A stretch of 64,000 bases of DNA, taken from UBA6059 sp964351595 (GTDB lineage Bacteria > Bacteroidota > Bacteroidia > Cytophagales > Cyclobacteriaceae). Position numbers and translations under genes: made by a program. Under the pieces are notes generated by a model. The model was not told the origin of the DNA. It saw only the letters and a program-made list of their open reading frames with translations, and did no database searches. Each line of letters opens with the position of its first letter. Position 1 is the first letter of the stretch. The stretch spans positions 66,195 through 130,194 of the forward strand of contig CAYGOT010000005.1 in NCBI GenBank assembly GCA_964351595.1, given 5' to 3'. Below, piece after piece: positions 31,045 to 40,566 of the stretch.

Positions 31045-31853
31045 ATATCGACTTACTTAATTACAAGCCTAACAGGCTAGTTGATCCGGATTCATGGCTT
31101 GACAATATTCCATTTGCATATTCTTTATTGGATACTTTAAAGCCTAGGGTTTTAGTTGAGTTGGGTACATTTTCCGGTAATTCGTTTGTTACCTTCAACG
31201 ACGCAAGTGAAAGATTGAATTTTGACTCAAAAATGTTTGCCGTTGACACCTGGGAGGGCGATGGACATACCGGGCCATACGCTACTTCAATATATGATGA
31301 CCTGAGTTTGTTTATTCGTAAGAACTATCCTACTTCTAGCCTGCTTAGAATGCGTTTTGATGAGGCCTTAGATTTATTTGAAGATAGATCAATCGATTTA
31401 CTTCATATTGACGGATTACACACATATTCGGCGGTAAAACATGATTTTCTTACATGGAAACCAAAGCTATCTAGTAGATCAGTTGTTCTCTTTCATGACA
31501 CTATGGTGAAAGAAAGGGACTTTGGTGTATGGAAGTTTTGGGATGAATTAAAAGAGGATTACCTGACGTTTAATTTAACATTTGCCAATGGCCTGGGTGT
31601 TTTGGTTTTTGGGAATGAGAGCCAAGAAACCAATGATTTAATAAGGAAGTTACAAGAAAATGAATTTTTAGTCTAGTCATTTGATGTTGCGGGACAGTCG
31701 GTTCAGAAGGAGTACCAGTTGGAATGTGCAAAAAGCAGATATTCCAACTTGGAAAGTAAAATGAATGAACTAAAATCACTGTTTGAGGATGTTACGTCAA
31801 CACGTGGTTATCATCTATTAGAAAGGATTCGAAGAATTCTAAGATTACAGTGA
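31041..31853 (+). pseudogene. Class I SAM methyltransferase with in-frame TAG (31674) before its C-terminal tail
   Basis: The first 211 codons encode a complete class I methyltransferase core (PRVLVELGTFSGNSFVTF; DTWEGDGHTG; SIDLLHIDGLHTY; VVLFHDTMVKERDFGVW) and end at TAG 31674-31676. The same frame continues as SFDVAGQSVQKEYQLECAK and onward through RGYHLLERIRRILRLQ to a TGA at 31851-31853. That stop gives a 4-base GTGA overlap with the next gene, exactly as at its neighbours. The tail resembles the helical C-terminus of such methyltransferases in glycan loci. The core may still work as a 211-residue enzyme; suppression, mutation or sequencing error are all possible. Confidence 0.75.
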
Positions 31854-32758
31854 CTCCTCTAGTTTCTGTTGTTATTCCTAATTATAACCATTCAACATAT
31901 CTGAAAGATCGAATGGATAGTGTATGTCAGCAGACCTATCGACACCTCCAGATAATAGTACTGGATGATGCCTCTACGGACAATAGTATGGAAATTATCA
32001 ATAAATTTCAGTCAGAGGATAAGCGAATAATGGTTCATTCTTCAGCTAATAATTCAGGAAGCACTTTTCATCAATGGGCTAGAGGGATTAATCTGGCTAA
32101 AGGTGAACTTGTATGGATTGCCGAAAGTGATGATGTAGCCGCAACTAGTTTTGTCAAGAACGCGGTTGATCGTATGAAAGATTTAGATGTGCTTTATATA
32201 GGAGAGTCTGAAAAAATAGATCACAAAGGGATATCACTTGGACGAGTGCATGCTAATGACCAAGAGATTTGGACTTCTGATTTTGAGATGCCTGGTAGCG
32301 ATATGATTACAAATCACTTCGCTTTCAATAATTATGTGATTAATGCAAGTAGCGCTATTTTTAGAAGAAGTGCTGCTTTGAACGTAAGTGATAGATACAA
32401 GAATTATACTTTTTGTGGTGACTGGCAGTTTTGGATCGAAATAATGCGTCAGGGAAACTTAATGCATACATCTGATATAGTAAATTATTATAGAATCCAT
32501 AAAACGAATGTGACTGGAAAGGCACTAAAAGAAGGACTTTATTTAACCGAAGGGTTAAAAGTGCTCAATTACATCAGCCAGCTTGGAGTACCTTATAATC
32601 GCACAAGGGCATCCGAAAAGTGGTATCAATATTTTCATTCGCAAAATTACATAGGTAGAAAGAGGCTAAGCGTCTCATCGATTAGATTTTGGATAACACT
32701 GTTAATTCACTTCCCAAGCTTTGTAGGGTATTTCATAAGACGACAATGGACGGGTTAA
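31850..32758 (+). CDS. Family 2 glycosyltransferase
   Basis: The GTG start at 31850 overlaps the TGA that ends the extended methyltransferase frame. The 302-residue GT-A enzyme shows VVIPNYNHSTYLKDRMDSV, IIVLDDASTDNSMEII, WIAESDDVA (metal-binding region) and FCGDWQFWIEIM. Substrates are unknown. There is no membrane anchor, so it acts at the cytoplasmic face on a lipid-linked precursor. Confidence 0.88.
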   Translation: MTPLVSVVIPNYNHSTYLKDRMDSVCQQTYRHLQIIVLDDASTDNSMEIINKFQSEDKRIMVHSSANNSGSTFHQWARGINLAKGELVWIAESDDVAATSFVKNAVDRMKDLDVLYIGESEKIDHKGISLGRVHANDQEIWTSDFEMPGSDMITNHFAFNNYVINASSAIFRRSAALNVSDRYKNYTFCGDWQFWIEIMRQGNLMHTSDIVNYYRIHKTNVTGKALKEGLYLTEGLKVLNYISQLGVPYNRTRASEKWYQYFHSQNYIGRKRLSVSSIRFWITLLIHFPSFVGYFIRRQWTG

Positions 32759-33621
32759 GGTTAAATCTAGGTTGTGGACAAAGAACTATCGACGGATGGC
32801 AAAATCTGGATTTTCATACCCAATCGTCGGATGTAATTCAATGTAACTTACTAGACGGAATTCCCTATGATGATGAAAGTGCTCAGGTCATTTATCATTC
32901 TCATGTACTGGAGCACTTCACAAAAAAGGATGGAATAAATTTTATTCAAGAGTGCTTTAGAGTGCTCGCACCCGGCGGTATCATTAGAGTAGTAATTCCA
33001 GATTTGGAAGAAATAGCAAGAAGTTACTTGAACTCACTAAATGATGCGTTAATGGGAAGGGAGTACGGTGACTTTAGGTATGATTGGTCGATTAATGAAT
33101 TAATAGACCAGTTAATTAGAACTGAAAGCGGTGGAGAGGCAAAACTTTTACTATCAGCTGAAACTATTCCTGATGAGGAATTTGTTTTTAGACGATGGGG
33201 GCAGGAAGCAAGACAATTGAGACATAAGCTAACTCGTCGAACTCAGGATCAAAGTAATAAACAAGTAGCGAGCAAAGACATCAATCTTCAAATAGGGGGA
33301 ATCAGAGGGTGGTTAGCTAAAATGATCTTGAAACCTCAGTTGAAAGAATTGGGCAGGAGAGTTGACCAAATTTTCACAGCAGAAAAGGCGTTAAGGCTTG
33401 GTCAGTTTAGGTTATCAGGAGAAGTCCATCTCTGGATGTACGATAAGTATTCACTTACCAGGCTTCTTAAAAATGAGGGGTTTGTTAACATAGAAGACAT
33501 GGATGCCTATTCGAGTAGGATATCAGGATGGAGTGCCATAAATCCAGATTTAGACCAGGATTCGAAAGTTAGAAAGCCCGACTCCTTATTCATTGAAGCA
33601 GAAAAGTCTCAGAGCAGTTGA
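32746..33621 (+). CDS. SAM-dependent methyltransferase (type 11-like)
   Basis: From the ATG at 32746, which overlaps the upstream gene's end by 13 bases, the protein is 291 residues. It has the SAM motif LRLNLGCGQRTIDGWQNLD and post-motifs VIYHSHVLEHFTKKDG and LAPGGIIRVVIPDLEEI. This is the WbdD/methyltransf_11-like type found in O-antigen gene blocks, where it may methylate a sugar and sometimes cap the chain. A longer start at 32689 would lie inside the preceding gene and is not favoured. It ends with a 4-base overlap with the next gene. Confidence 0.87.
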   Translation: MDGLRLNLGCGQRTIDGWQNLDFHTQSSDVIQCNLLDGIPYDDESAQVIYHSHVLEHFTKKDGINFIQECFRVLAPGGIIRVVIPDLEEIARSYLNSLNDALMGREYGDFRYDWSINELIDQLIRTESGGEAKLLLSAETIPDEEFVFRRWGQEARQLRHKLTRRTQDQSNKQVASKDINLQIGGIRGWLAKMILKPQLKELGRRVDQIFTAEKALRLGQFRLSGEVHLWMYDKYSLTRLLKNEGFVNIEDMDAYSSRISGWSAINPDLDQDSKVRKPDSLFIEAEKSQSS

Positions 33622-34916
33622 AAGTACTTCATGTTTCTTATTCGGATCAGGGTGGAGCAGCTAAGTCATGTATACGGCTTCATTTAGGATTACTCAAAAT
33701 AGGTGTTAATTCCAGATTATTGCTGCTGCATCGCAGTGATGATAGTATTCCTAAGTCTTATCAATTTTATCCAGGTTATGTTAAAAGAAAATCTCCTCCA
33801 TTTAAAGAAAGAGTGAAGGGTAAAATATACCGATTAACCAAGGAGATCGGAGTTCCAATTATGAAGCCTAATCCAGTACCTTCCCACGAAGAGCAATTGG
33901 AAGGAAGAGGTACGGGTTATGAGCTTTTTAGCAACCCTAATACTGAATGGGATATAACACAAGATGAAAATTATGAATGGGCTGACGTTGTTAATTTCCA
34001 CTGGGTCGCCGGTTTTTTAGATTATGAAAGCTTTTTTCGTCAAAACAGGAAACCATTAGTCTGGACTCTGCACGATATGAACCCTTTTACTGGTGGATGT
34101 CATTACTCATTGGGCTGTTCAGGCTATAGGGACAATTGTCAATCCTGCCCACAACTAGAGAACGCCTCAAATGCGACGTATTCTTCAGAACTATTCTTGG
34201 CAAAAAAGGAATCACTTAGTGAAGCTTTGAGAGAGCCAATAATCTTAAGCCCCTCTCAGTGGCTTAAGAATCAATCGGAGCGAAGTTTTATTTTTAGAAA
34301 CTTCCGTCATTATGTGGTGCGCTACGGTATTGACACAGACATTTTTAAGATGCGTGATAAACTTTATAGTCGAGAAGTACTAAGTATTCCTTTTGATAAA
34401 AAGGTTATATTGTTTGTGGCGGCCTCCGTATTTAATCGGCGTAAGGGTTTTGATATTGCGCTTAATGCAATGAAAAAGTTGAATAGAGGTGATGTGCTTT
34501 TTTTTACTGTTGGAAAAGTAGAAGCAAATATTGAAGACGAGGCTCATCAGAATCTAGGTGTTATCTCAGATGAGCGCTTAATGAGTATGGTCTATTCAGC
34601 TGCGGATTTATTTCTAATCCCCTCACTGGAAGACAATCTTCCTAACACCGCAATAGAAGCGTTATGCTGTGGTTGTCCTGTAATAGGCAATGATGTCGGA
34701 GGTATCTCTGAAATTCTTAGGAGTAGTGAATTCTGCATTTCAATAAGCAGTATTTCGGATATGGCAAGTGCAATAAACATTGGGATTGATAAAGATTATC
34801 CTCGAGAGAAAATAGCCATTCAAGCGAAGCAAATTTGGTCGCTCGAAGTACAAGCTCAAGAATATCACAATTTATATAACTCGATTTATTCATTGGATAA
34901 TAAAAAAGGAAACTAA
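33618..34916 (+). CDS. Family 4 glycosyltransferase with cysteine-rich WTLHDM motif
   Basis: The TTG start overlaps the preceding stop (TTGA). The 432-residue GT-B enzyme begins LHVSYSDQGGAAKSCIRLH. It carries PLVWTLHDMNPFTGGCHYS and then four more cysteines through CPQL, resembling a metal- or disulfide-binding knuckle found in this GT4 subgroup. It ends with the donor-binding E-x7-E region (PSLEDNLPNTAIEALCCGCP). It is a paralogue of the gene at 40556. It transfers a sugar with retention of configuration, as is usual for GT4. Confidence 0.9.
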   Translation: MKVLHVSYSDQGGAAKSCIRLHLGLLKIGVNSRLLLLHRSDDSIPKSYQFYPGYVKRKSPPFKERVKGKIYRLTKEIGVPIMKPNPVPSHEEQLEGRGTGYELFSNPNTEWDITQDENYEWADVVNFHWVAGFLDYESFFRQNRKPLVWTLHDMNPFTGGCHYSLGCSGYRDNCQSCPQLENASNATYSSELFLAKKESLSEALREPIILSPSQWLKNQSERSFIFRNFRHYVVRYGIDTDIFKMRDKLYSREVLSIPFDKKVILFVAASVFNRRKGFDIALNAMKKLNRGDVLFFTVGKVEANIEDEAHQNLGVISDERLMSMVYSAADLFLIPSLEDNLPNTAIEALCCGCPVIGNDVGGISEILRSSEFCISISSISDMASAINIGIDKDYPREKIAIQAKQIWSLEVQAQEYHNLYNSIYSLDNKKGN

Positions 34917-34927
34917 ATTAATGATTA

Positions 34928-35590
34928 ATGGAAATAAATGACATATACAAAGTCGTAGAAAATATACCACATATGACACGTGACCAAGGTGTTAAAATGT
35001 ATGATTTAATTATAAAAAATAGGTTTTCAAGAATATTAGAACTTGGTTTTCATCAGGGTGTTTCAACTTGCTACATGGCAGGAGCTCTTCATAAATTAGA
35101 AAAAGGTAAAATCACCACCATTGATTTGACACACACTCGTAACTTGGATCCATCAATTGATAGTTTGTTGATGAAGTTGGGTTTGTCCAGTCATGTAGAT
35201 GTGCATTACGAACCCACTTCTTATAACTGGAGGTTGATGCGACTAATTGAGGAAAATAATTTAGAAAAATTCGATTTTTGTTACATTGATGGCGCACACA
35301 ATTGGCTCACCGATGGTTTTGCTTTTTTCTTAGTTGATATACTTTTGAAACCAGGTGGTTTAATTTTATTCGATGATCTTGATTGGTCTTATGCTAATAG
35401 TCCTTCTTTGAAGGACAACAAGGATGTTTTGAAAATGCCGAATGACGAGCGAACTATTCCTCAAGTTAGGCAGATATTTGAACTTCTGGTCAGGAAGCAT
35501 AATGGATATTGTCAATTTAAGGAACAAGACGGATGGGGATATGCCTGGAAAAGAAATAAATCACTCATCCATAAACTTTTAAAAAAATAG
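34928..35590 (+). CDS. Class I SAM methyltransferase
   Basis: The 220-residue protein has the methyltransf_24-like core: RILELGFHQGVSTCYMAGAL, KITTIDLTHTRNLD, FDFCYIDGAHNWLTDGFA and LKPGGLILFDDLDW. It resembles the core of the interrupted methyltransferase at 31041 in overall type. It is separated from the GT4 gene by 11 bases. It probably methylates a sugar or a related precursor. Its stop TAG forms a 4-base overlap (ATAG) with the unusual start of the following gene. Confidence 0.85.
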   Translation: MEINDIYKVVENIPHMTRDQGVKMYDLIIKNRFSRILELGFHQGVSTCYMAGALHKLEKGKITTIDLTHTRNLDPSIDSLLMKLGLSSHVDVHYEPTSYNWRLMRLIEENNLEKFDFCYIDGAHNWLTDGFAFFLVDILLKPGGLILFDDLDWSYANSPSLKDNKDVLKMPNDERTIPQVRQIFELLVRKHNGYCQFKEQDGWGYAWKRNKSLIHKLLKK

Positions 35591-36543
35591 CTTTTCCTAG
35601 GATATCTATAGTCACTCCATCTTTCAATCAAGGAGTCTTTATAGAACAAACCATTGATTCGGTATTATCGCAAAATATATCGAATTTGGAATATATTATT
35701 ATTGATGGTGGTAGTACCGATCAATCAGTGGATATTATTAAGAAATACTCCAAATATTTGAAGTATTGGATATCAGAACCTGATATGGGTCAATCACATG
35801 CTATTAATAAGGGTATCAAGCTATGTACAGGAGAAGTATTTAATTGGCTGAATTCAGATGATTATTATGAACCTGATGCTCTTGAGAAAGTACTCGATCA
35901 ATACCAGGAATTTGAAAACATAGACATAGTATGTGGTAGAGAAAGGGTATTTCGTGATCGATCTACAATAAGAATAAAAAATGGCTCTACTGTCTGTGAT
36001 AAGCTCGAGCATACAATCCTTACGGCACACATTGATCAACCGCCAACATTCTGGAAAACCTCTGTAGTCCGAAGTTTGGGAGGCATAAATGAATCGCTCC
36101 ACTACCTTATGGATGTCGAATTATGGTTAAAGTATTTAATAGTTTTCGGGCAGTCATCAATTGTCAAAATTGATGATGTCCTCACCAATTTTAGAGAACA
36201 TGCCGAATCGAAAACAGTATCGCTCAATCAGCATTTTGTAAAAGAAAGATCGTTACTTAGAAGCCACCTCATCCATGCTTGTAACCCCCCAGACCTTATT
36301 GCTTATCTTATCAATGATCAAGTGTTTAACGACTCTAATGTTTCTGTAGAATTGCCACAAGTACCATTAAATGTCGCACAAACAATCAACGCAGCATTAT
36401 GTGAAGAAAATTTTGGAGAAATGATGAGGCTCGGACAATTGAAGGAGGCCAGGTCCTTGTTTATGTATCATCTGAAGTATGGAAATAGAAAATACACTTG
36501 GAATCATTTCAAAATTCTATTAAAGGTGCTGTTCGTTAATTGA
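35587..36543 (+). CDS. Family 2 glycosyltransferase with apparent ATA start codon
   Basis: The conserved GT2 N-terminus FPRISIVTPSFNQGVFIEQT is encoded upstream of the first usual start codon (TTG 35686), in an open frame bounded by a TAA at 35572. No ATG, GTG or TTG exists there. An ATA at 35587 overlaps the preceding TAG by 4 bases, just as ATGA overlaps do elsewhere. Downstream are LEYIIIDGGSTDQSVDIIKK, FNWLNSDDYYEPDAL and LHYLMDVELWLKYL. Length from ATA is 318 residues, normal for the family. A mutated ATG or ATA initiation explains this; a start at 35686 would remove the first strand and nucleotide-binding loop. Confidence 0.8.
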   Translation: MAFPRISIVTPSFNQGVFIEQTIDSVLSQNISNLEYIIIDGGSTDQSVDIIKKYSKYLKYWISEPDMGQSHAINKGIKLCTGEVFNWLNSDDYYEPDALEKVLDQYQEFENIDIVCGRERVFRDRSTIRIKNGSTVCDKLEHTILTAHIDQPPTFWKTSVVRSLGGINESLHYLMDVELWLKYLIVFGQSSIVKIDDVLTNFREHAESKTVSLNQHFVKERSLLRSHLIHACNPPDLIAYLINDQVFNDSNVSVELPQVPLNVAQTINAALCEENFGEMMRLGQLKEARSLFMYHLKYGNRKYTWNHFKILLKVLFVN

Positions 36544-36547
36544 TGTG

Positions 36548-37531
36548 ATGACACTTACGATTGTTATTACGACATATAATAGAATCAGCTTATTAAGACG
36601 ATTGTTAGACAGCTTAATGGATCAAACCATTGCTAGTGAAGAGTTCGAGATTATTGTGGTAGACAATAATTCAACTGATGGTACAGTTGAATGGATCAAA
36701 AAGAGTAAACTTTTCGAAGCAAGAAAGATGCAGTTCGTCCAGGAAAAGACTCAAGGGGTTTCCATTGCAAGGAACTCAGGTTTAAAGCTGGCCAGCGGTG
36801 AGTATATCAGCTTTCTTGATGATGATGTTACAGTGAGAAACAACTGGATGGCGGCAGTTTTTCAAATTATAAATAAGCATAAACCCGATTTTTTCGGAGG
36901 GGTGGTACACCCAAGTTATGAGGAACAACCCCCAAAGTGGTTTGACGATAAGTTTGAGATCAGAGAGCATTATCCTGAATCAGGATGGCTTCCTGCCTAT
37001 ACTTATCTTTCTATTAATTATGTTGCCAGACGAGCCTGCCTTAATAAAATTGGAGGTTTTAATATTGATATTGGACCTAAAGGTGCCAAATTTCAATATG
37101 GCGAAGATTCGGATCTAATTGCACGACTATATCAAAAAGGTTACTTGGCTTATTACAATCGTGAAATGATTGTTGACCATTTTGTTCCAAAAAGGAAAAT
37201 GACCTTAAGCTACGTGCTGAATAGGAAAATTGAACTGGGAATGTCATATGCTGTACTTGAGCATAAGTTCCACAATGCACAAACCAGCCCTGAAGAGGCT
37301 TTGAGCAACTTGTTGGGAATTGTTAAGTCACTGACGACTGGACTTGCTGAAATCAATGGGAGTTTTAATTCTGAAAATGATGATTTCAGCTTATCACTTG
37401 ATCGACTGCTTAATACTTGTTATGCAATCGGATATTCTATTCGATCATACGAACTTGCTGCTGAAGATAGAACCTTGATAGATAAAATTAGAGACTTGAA
37501 TATTTCTAAACTTATTAAGTCAATCAGCTGA
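36548..37531 (+). CDS. Family 2 glycosyltransferase
   Basis: The ATG at 36548 (a GTG lies one codon before) gives 327 residues. Motifs are TIVITTYNRISLLRRLLDSL, FEIIVVDNNSTDGTVEWI, EYISFLDDDVTVRNNW (DxD metal site) and FQYGEDSDLIARLYQKGY (acceptor/catalytic region). It is probably an inverting transferase of a glycan assembled on undecaprenyl phosphate. It follows the ATA-start gene by 4 bases. The C-terminal 60 residues are helical and may bind the membrane or a partner. Confidence 0.9.
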   Translation: MTLTIVITTYNRISLLRRLLDSLMDQTIASEEFEIIVVDNNSTDGTVEWIKKSKLFEARKMQFVQEKTQGVSIARNSGLKLASGEYISFLDDDVTVRNNWMAAVFQIINKHKPDFFGGVVHPSYEEQPPKWFDDKFEIREHYPESGWLPAYTYLSINYVARRACLNKIGGFNIDIGPKGAKFQYGEDSDLIARLYQKGYLAYYNREMIVDHFVPKRKMTLSYVLNRKIELGMSYAVLEHKFHNAQTSPEEALSNLLGIVKSLTTGLAEINGSFNSENDDFSLSLDRLLNTCYAIGYSIRSYELAAEDRTLIDKIRDLNISKLIKSIS

Positions 37532-37538
37532 TAGCTCA

Positions 37539-38741
37539 ATGATAAGTCCAACCATTGTCGTTATTTGCTATAATCGGCCTCAGGCACTAATCCGACTACT
37601 TAACAGCCTAAGTACATCCTATTACCCCGATTCTGAATACCCTAGACTGGTTTTAAGTATTGATTACTCAGGAAGTGATGAGGTCTTAATAATTGCAAAA
37701 AAATTTGAATGGCCCGGTGAAAAACGGGTGATCGCATATGCTTCAAATCAAGGCCTAAGAGATCATGTTCTTCAATGTGGTGATTTAGCTGAAGAATATG
37801 AGGCTATAATAGTCTTAGAGGATGATCTACTTGTATCCGACGGATTTTACGAATTTGCACTCGCCTCATTAGAATATTACGCAGATGCTGAGCTGATCGC
37901 TGGTATTTCACTGTATACCTATGAGTATGAGGAGATATCGCTTTTTAGGTATGATCCATTGATCAATGAATTTGATACAGAGTTAATTCAGATCGCCTCG
38001 TCATGGGGGCAAATTTGGACAAGGGCTCAATGGAGGTCGTTTAGGCAATGGTACAATGATCAAAAGGACTGGGTCTCGGATAATAGACTGCCAAGTATTG
38101 TGAATTGCTGGCCTAATACTTCATGGAAGAAGTTTTTCATCAAGTATATGATGATTAATAACTTATATATGGTATTTCCTAAAACGGGTCTTTCATCGAA
38201 TTCTGGAGTTTCAGGGGAGCATGCCCCTCAAGATGAGACATATCGAATTAGTCGACTTCAGAGAGGTCAAAAGGAATTTAGTTTTCAACCTCTCAATCAA
38301 GAGGCTGAGTTAAGAGATACCTTTTTTCAACTAAGTCAGGATTATTTCAAAACACGACTGCCAGAGTTGTCAGAATTTGATTTTGATGTGGATTTACTAG
38401 GTTCAAAGAGTCATGAGAATTTAATAAGAGAATTTATACTAACAACAAAAAGTTGTTCTAACCCGATTCTTCAATATGGACTTTTTGTCAAACCAGTAGA
38501 AAACAACGTGCTGATGCAATTGGAGGGCGAAGGCATCAGTCTTTCGAAGACAAGTGAGGTGCGTAGCTGGTCATTTCCATATGAACTCAGCCCATATTTC
38601 TATCCTATACATCCCAGACCGCTCGAATTTTATATTCCAAGTTGGAAGCAACAGTTGTTAACGAAGCTATCTATTGAAAAAAATACTAATTTCATAAAGC
38701 GGCTGTTGTTTATAATCTTGAGAAAATATCTTGTCAAATGA
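37539..38741 (+). CDS. GT2-like glycosyltransferase
   Basis: The 400-residue protein begins PTIVVICYNRPQALIRLLNS and carries VLEDDLLVSDGFYEFALASL (EDD metal site) and ASSWGQIWTRAQWRSFRQWY. These features place it with the GNT-I/GT2-like group seen at 30181, but it has a longer C-terminal domain of unknown function. Substrates are unknown. The stop lies 16 bases before the ATG of the next gene. Confidence 0.82.
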   Translation: MISPTIVVICYNRPQALIRLLNSLSTSYYPDSEYPRLVLSIDYSGSDEVLIIAKKFEWPGEKRVIAYASNQGLRDHVLQCGDLAEEYEAIIVLEDDLLVSDGFYEFALASLEYYADAELIAGISLYTYEYEEISLFRYDPLINEFDTELIQIASSWGQIWTRAQWRSFRQWYNDQKDWVSDNRLPSIVNCWPNTSWKKFFIKYMMINNLYMVFPKTGLSSNSGVSGEHAPQDETYRISRLQRGQKEFSFQPLNQEAELRDTFFQLSQDYFKTRLPELSEFDFDVDLLGSKSHENLIREFILTTKSCSNPILQYGLFVKPVENNVLMQLEGEGISLSKTSEVRSWSFPYELSPYFYPIHPRPLEFYIPSWKQQLLTKLSIEKNTNFIKRLLFIILRKYLVK

Positions 38742-38757
38742 AATCAGCTGGTTATTT

Positions 38758-39576
38758 ATGTCTAGAGTATTACTATTAATTCCGTTTGGTGGTCTATCAA
38801 ATAGGTTAAGGGCATTGGCATCAGGGTTATGGTTGAAGAGTATATTGAAGGATGAATATGAACTGACGGTTGAATGGGAAGTAAATGATGATTGTGCCTG
38901 CCATTTTGAGGAACTTTTTGTGTCCAACAAAAAGATGGATTTTAGATATCATCGAGCCTTAAGCAATAATTCACTAATTCAGAAGATTGAAAGAGTTTGG
39001 AGTAATAAATTAGAATCTTCGATCATTGACGATAGCCAAGTCAAAATACTAAATTGGGACTCTGAAATTGTTGTAAAACGATTTGAAAAGATAAAAAGAA
39101 TAGAGATTAGGACATGTCAGGAATTTGGTGATTGTAGTGATTTTTTCAACATCTTCGAGCCCCTACCTTATTTAGTACATAGAATTAATAAATATGATGA
39201 TCACTTCAAATTACATGAACATATTGGTATGCACATACGGAGAACGGATAATTCTGCTTCAATTAAGCTAAGTCCAATTGATCTTTTTAAGAATAAGATA
39301 ATGGAATATTTAGGATGTAATCCAAATCAGAAGTTTTTTGTTTGTAGCGATGATTTAGCAGTTATTGACGATTTGAAACATGATTTTGGTGAACTAATTA
39401 CTTCTATAGTCGAAAATGTCGATCGTACTAATAAGGTTGGAACCGAGAATGCTTTAATAGATATGTGGTGTTTATCAAAGACTAAAAAAATATATGGTTC
39501 TTATTGGAGTAGCTTTTCAATGTCTGCATCTCGTCTTTCACGGACTCCCATGGAAGTGTTATTTATTCGTAATTGA
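38758..39576 (+). CDS. Fucosyltransferase-like protein (GT11/GT23-like motifs)
   Basis: From the ATG at 38758 the protein is 272 residues. LLLIPFGGLSNRLRALASGL and HEHIGMHIRRTDNSASIKL correspond to the N-terminal GGLxNR and the GxHxRRTD motif of alpha-1,2/alpha-1,6-fucosyltransferase-type enzymes, in which the arginines bind GDP. SYWSSFSMSASRLSRTP near the C-terminus fits the family's third motif. It would transfer fucose or a related deoxy sugar from a GDP donor. A TTG start at 38731 inside the previous gene would add nine residues; it is less likely. Confidence 0.65.
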   Translation: MSRVLLLIPFGGLSNRLRALASGLWLKSILKDEYELTVEWEVNDDCACHFEELFVSNKKMDFRYHRALSNNSLIQKIERVWSNKLESSIIDDSQVKILNWDSEIVVKRFEKIKRIEIRTCQEFGDCSDFFNIFEPLPYLVHRINKYDDHFKLHEHIGMHIRRTDNSASIKLSPIDLFKNKIMEYLGCNPNQKFFVCSDDLAVIDDLKHDFGELITSIVENVDRTNKVGTENALIDMWCLSKTKKIYGSYWSSFSMSASRLSRTPMEVLFIRN

Positions 39577-39633
39577 TTTTAATCAATTTGAGAACCATTT
39601 GATATTGGGATAGAGCTTTGTGATTTTTATTTG

Positions 39634-40566
39634 ATGAGTATCAATTTTTCGATTATTGTCCCTTCATTCAATCAAGCTGATTTTTTAGAAGAAAATCTTC
39701 AATCAATCATTGGACAAGATTATGAGAATAAGGAGATAATTGTCATTGATGGAGGAAGTTCTGATAAGTCTACAGAGGTTTTGCGAAAATATGATGATCA
39801 AATTGATTATTGGATAAGTGAGCCTGATAAAGGCACATTTGATGCAAACAATAAGGCAATGCGGCTTATGACCGGAGATTACTGGTGTATTATTAACTCG
39901 GACGATGTTATGGCGCCAGATGCGCTAAAACTTGTAGCCGAAGTTATTGAAGTCACAGGTGAAAAATGGGTCACTGGTGGTGTTGATTTGATTGATAAGA
40001 ATTCCAAAATCAGACAATCGGTGCAGGTCAAATTACCAAAGTACAAAACGGGAGGTTTGAGGTTGGCTACTAATAATTCAATTTATCATCCTTCTACTTA
40101 TATCCACTGTTCAATAATCGATGAAGTAGGATACTTTCATAGTACTGATATTATGGATTATGAATACTGGTTGAGAATGGAGGATTCGGGATATACACCT
40201 TTCGTCATTGATGATGTCTTATCTAGGCTTAGGTTTCACGATGATTGCAAATCGTGGGATTATTTGAAGATGTACAAATATAATTCTGATTTGCTAAGAT
40301 CTTTTGCAAGCAAAATAAGTCACCCTAATAATCAAGAACTTATTGAACGCTCTTCTCAGTGGATGAAAGATTTCTTAATTGGTAGTTATAAGAAGTCAGT
40401 AGCAGAAAAAGATTTGAGATCAGTCTTGGAATACTCATGGATGCTAGCAATTAAGCATCCGACTGAACTTACTAAGAGATGGTACTGGGGCGTAATGAGC
40501 CGTTTTTTCAAGGGGCTGAGCCATAAGGAATATCATCCATATCACTTCATGATGGATGAAGATTAG
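39634..40566 (+). CDS. Family 2 glycosyltransferase
   Basis: The 310-residue enzyme has FSIIVPSFNQADFLEENLQS, KEIIVIDGGSSDKSTEVL, WISEPDKGTFDANNKAM and YWCIINSDDVMAPDALKL. This WISEPD..G pattern also occurs at 35587, so these two are related paralogues. The ATG at 39634 follows a TTG codon by three bases. A 57-base gap separates it from the preceding gene, and its end overlaps the next gene by 11 bases. Confidence 0.9.
   Translation: MSINFSIIVPSFNQADFLEENLQSIIGQDYENKEIIVIDGGSSDKSTEVLRKYDDQIDYWISEPDKGTFDANNKAMRLMTGDYWCIINSDDVMAPDALKLVAEVIEVTGEKWVTGGVDLIDKNSKIRQSVQVKLPKYKTGGLRLATNNSIYHPSTYIHCSIIDEVGYFHSTDIMDYEYWLRMEDSGYTPFVIDDVLSRLRFHDDCKSWDYLKMYKYNSDLLRSFASKISHPNNQELIERSSQWMKDFLIGSYKKSVAEKDLRSVLEYSWMLAIKHPTELTKRWYWGVMSRFFKGLSHKEYHPYHFMMDED

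Noticed and set aside
35686..36543. Shorter GT2 gene starting at TTG 35686
   Set aside because: It would lack the first strand and nucleotide-binding loop that are encoded intact just upstream in the same frame.
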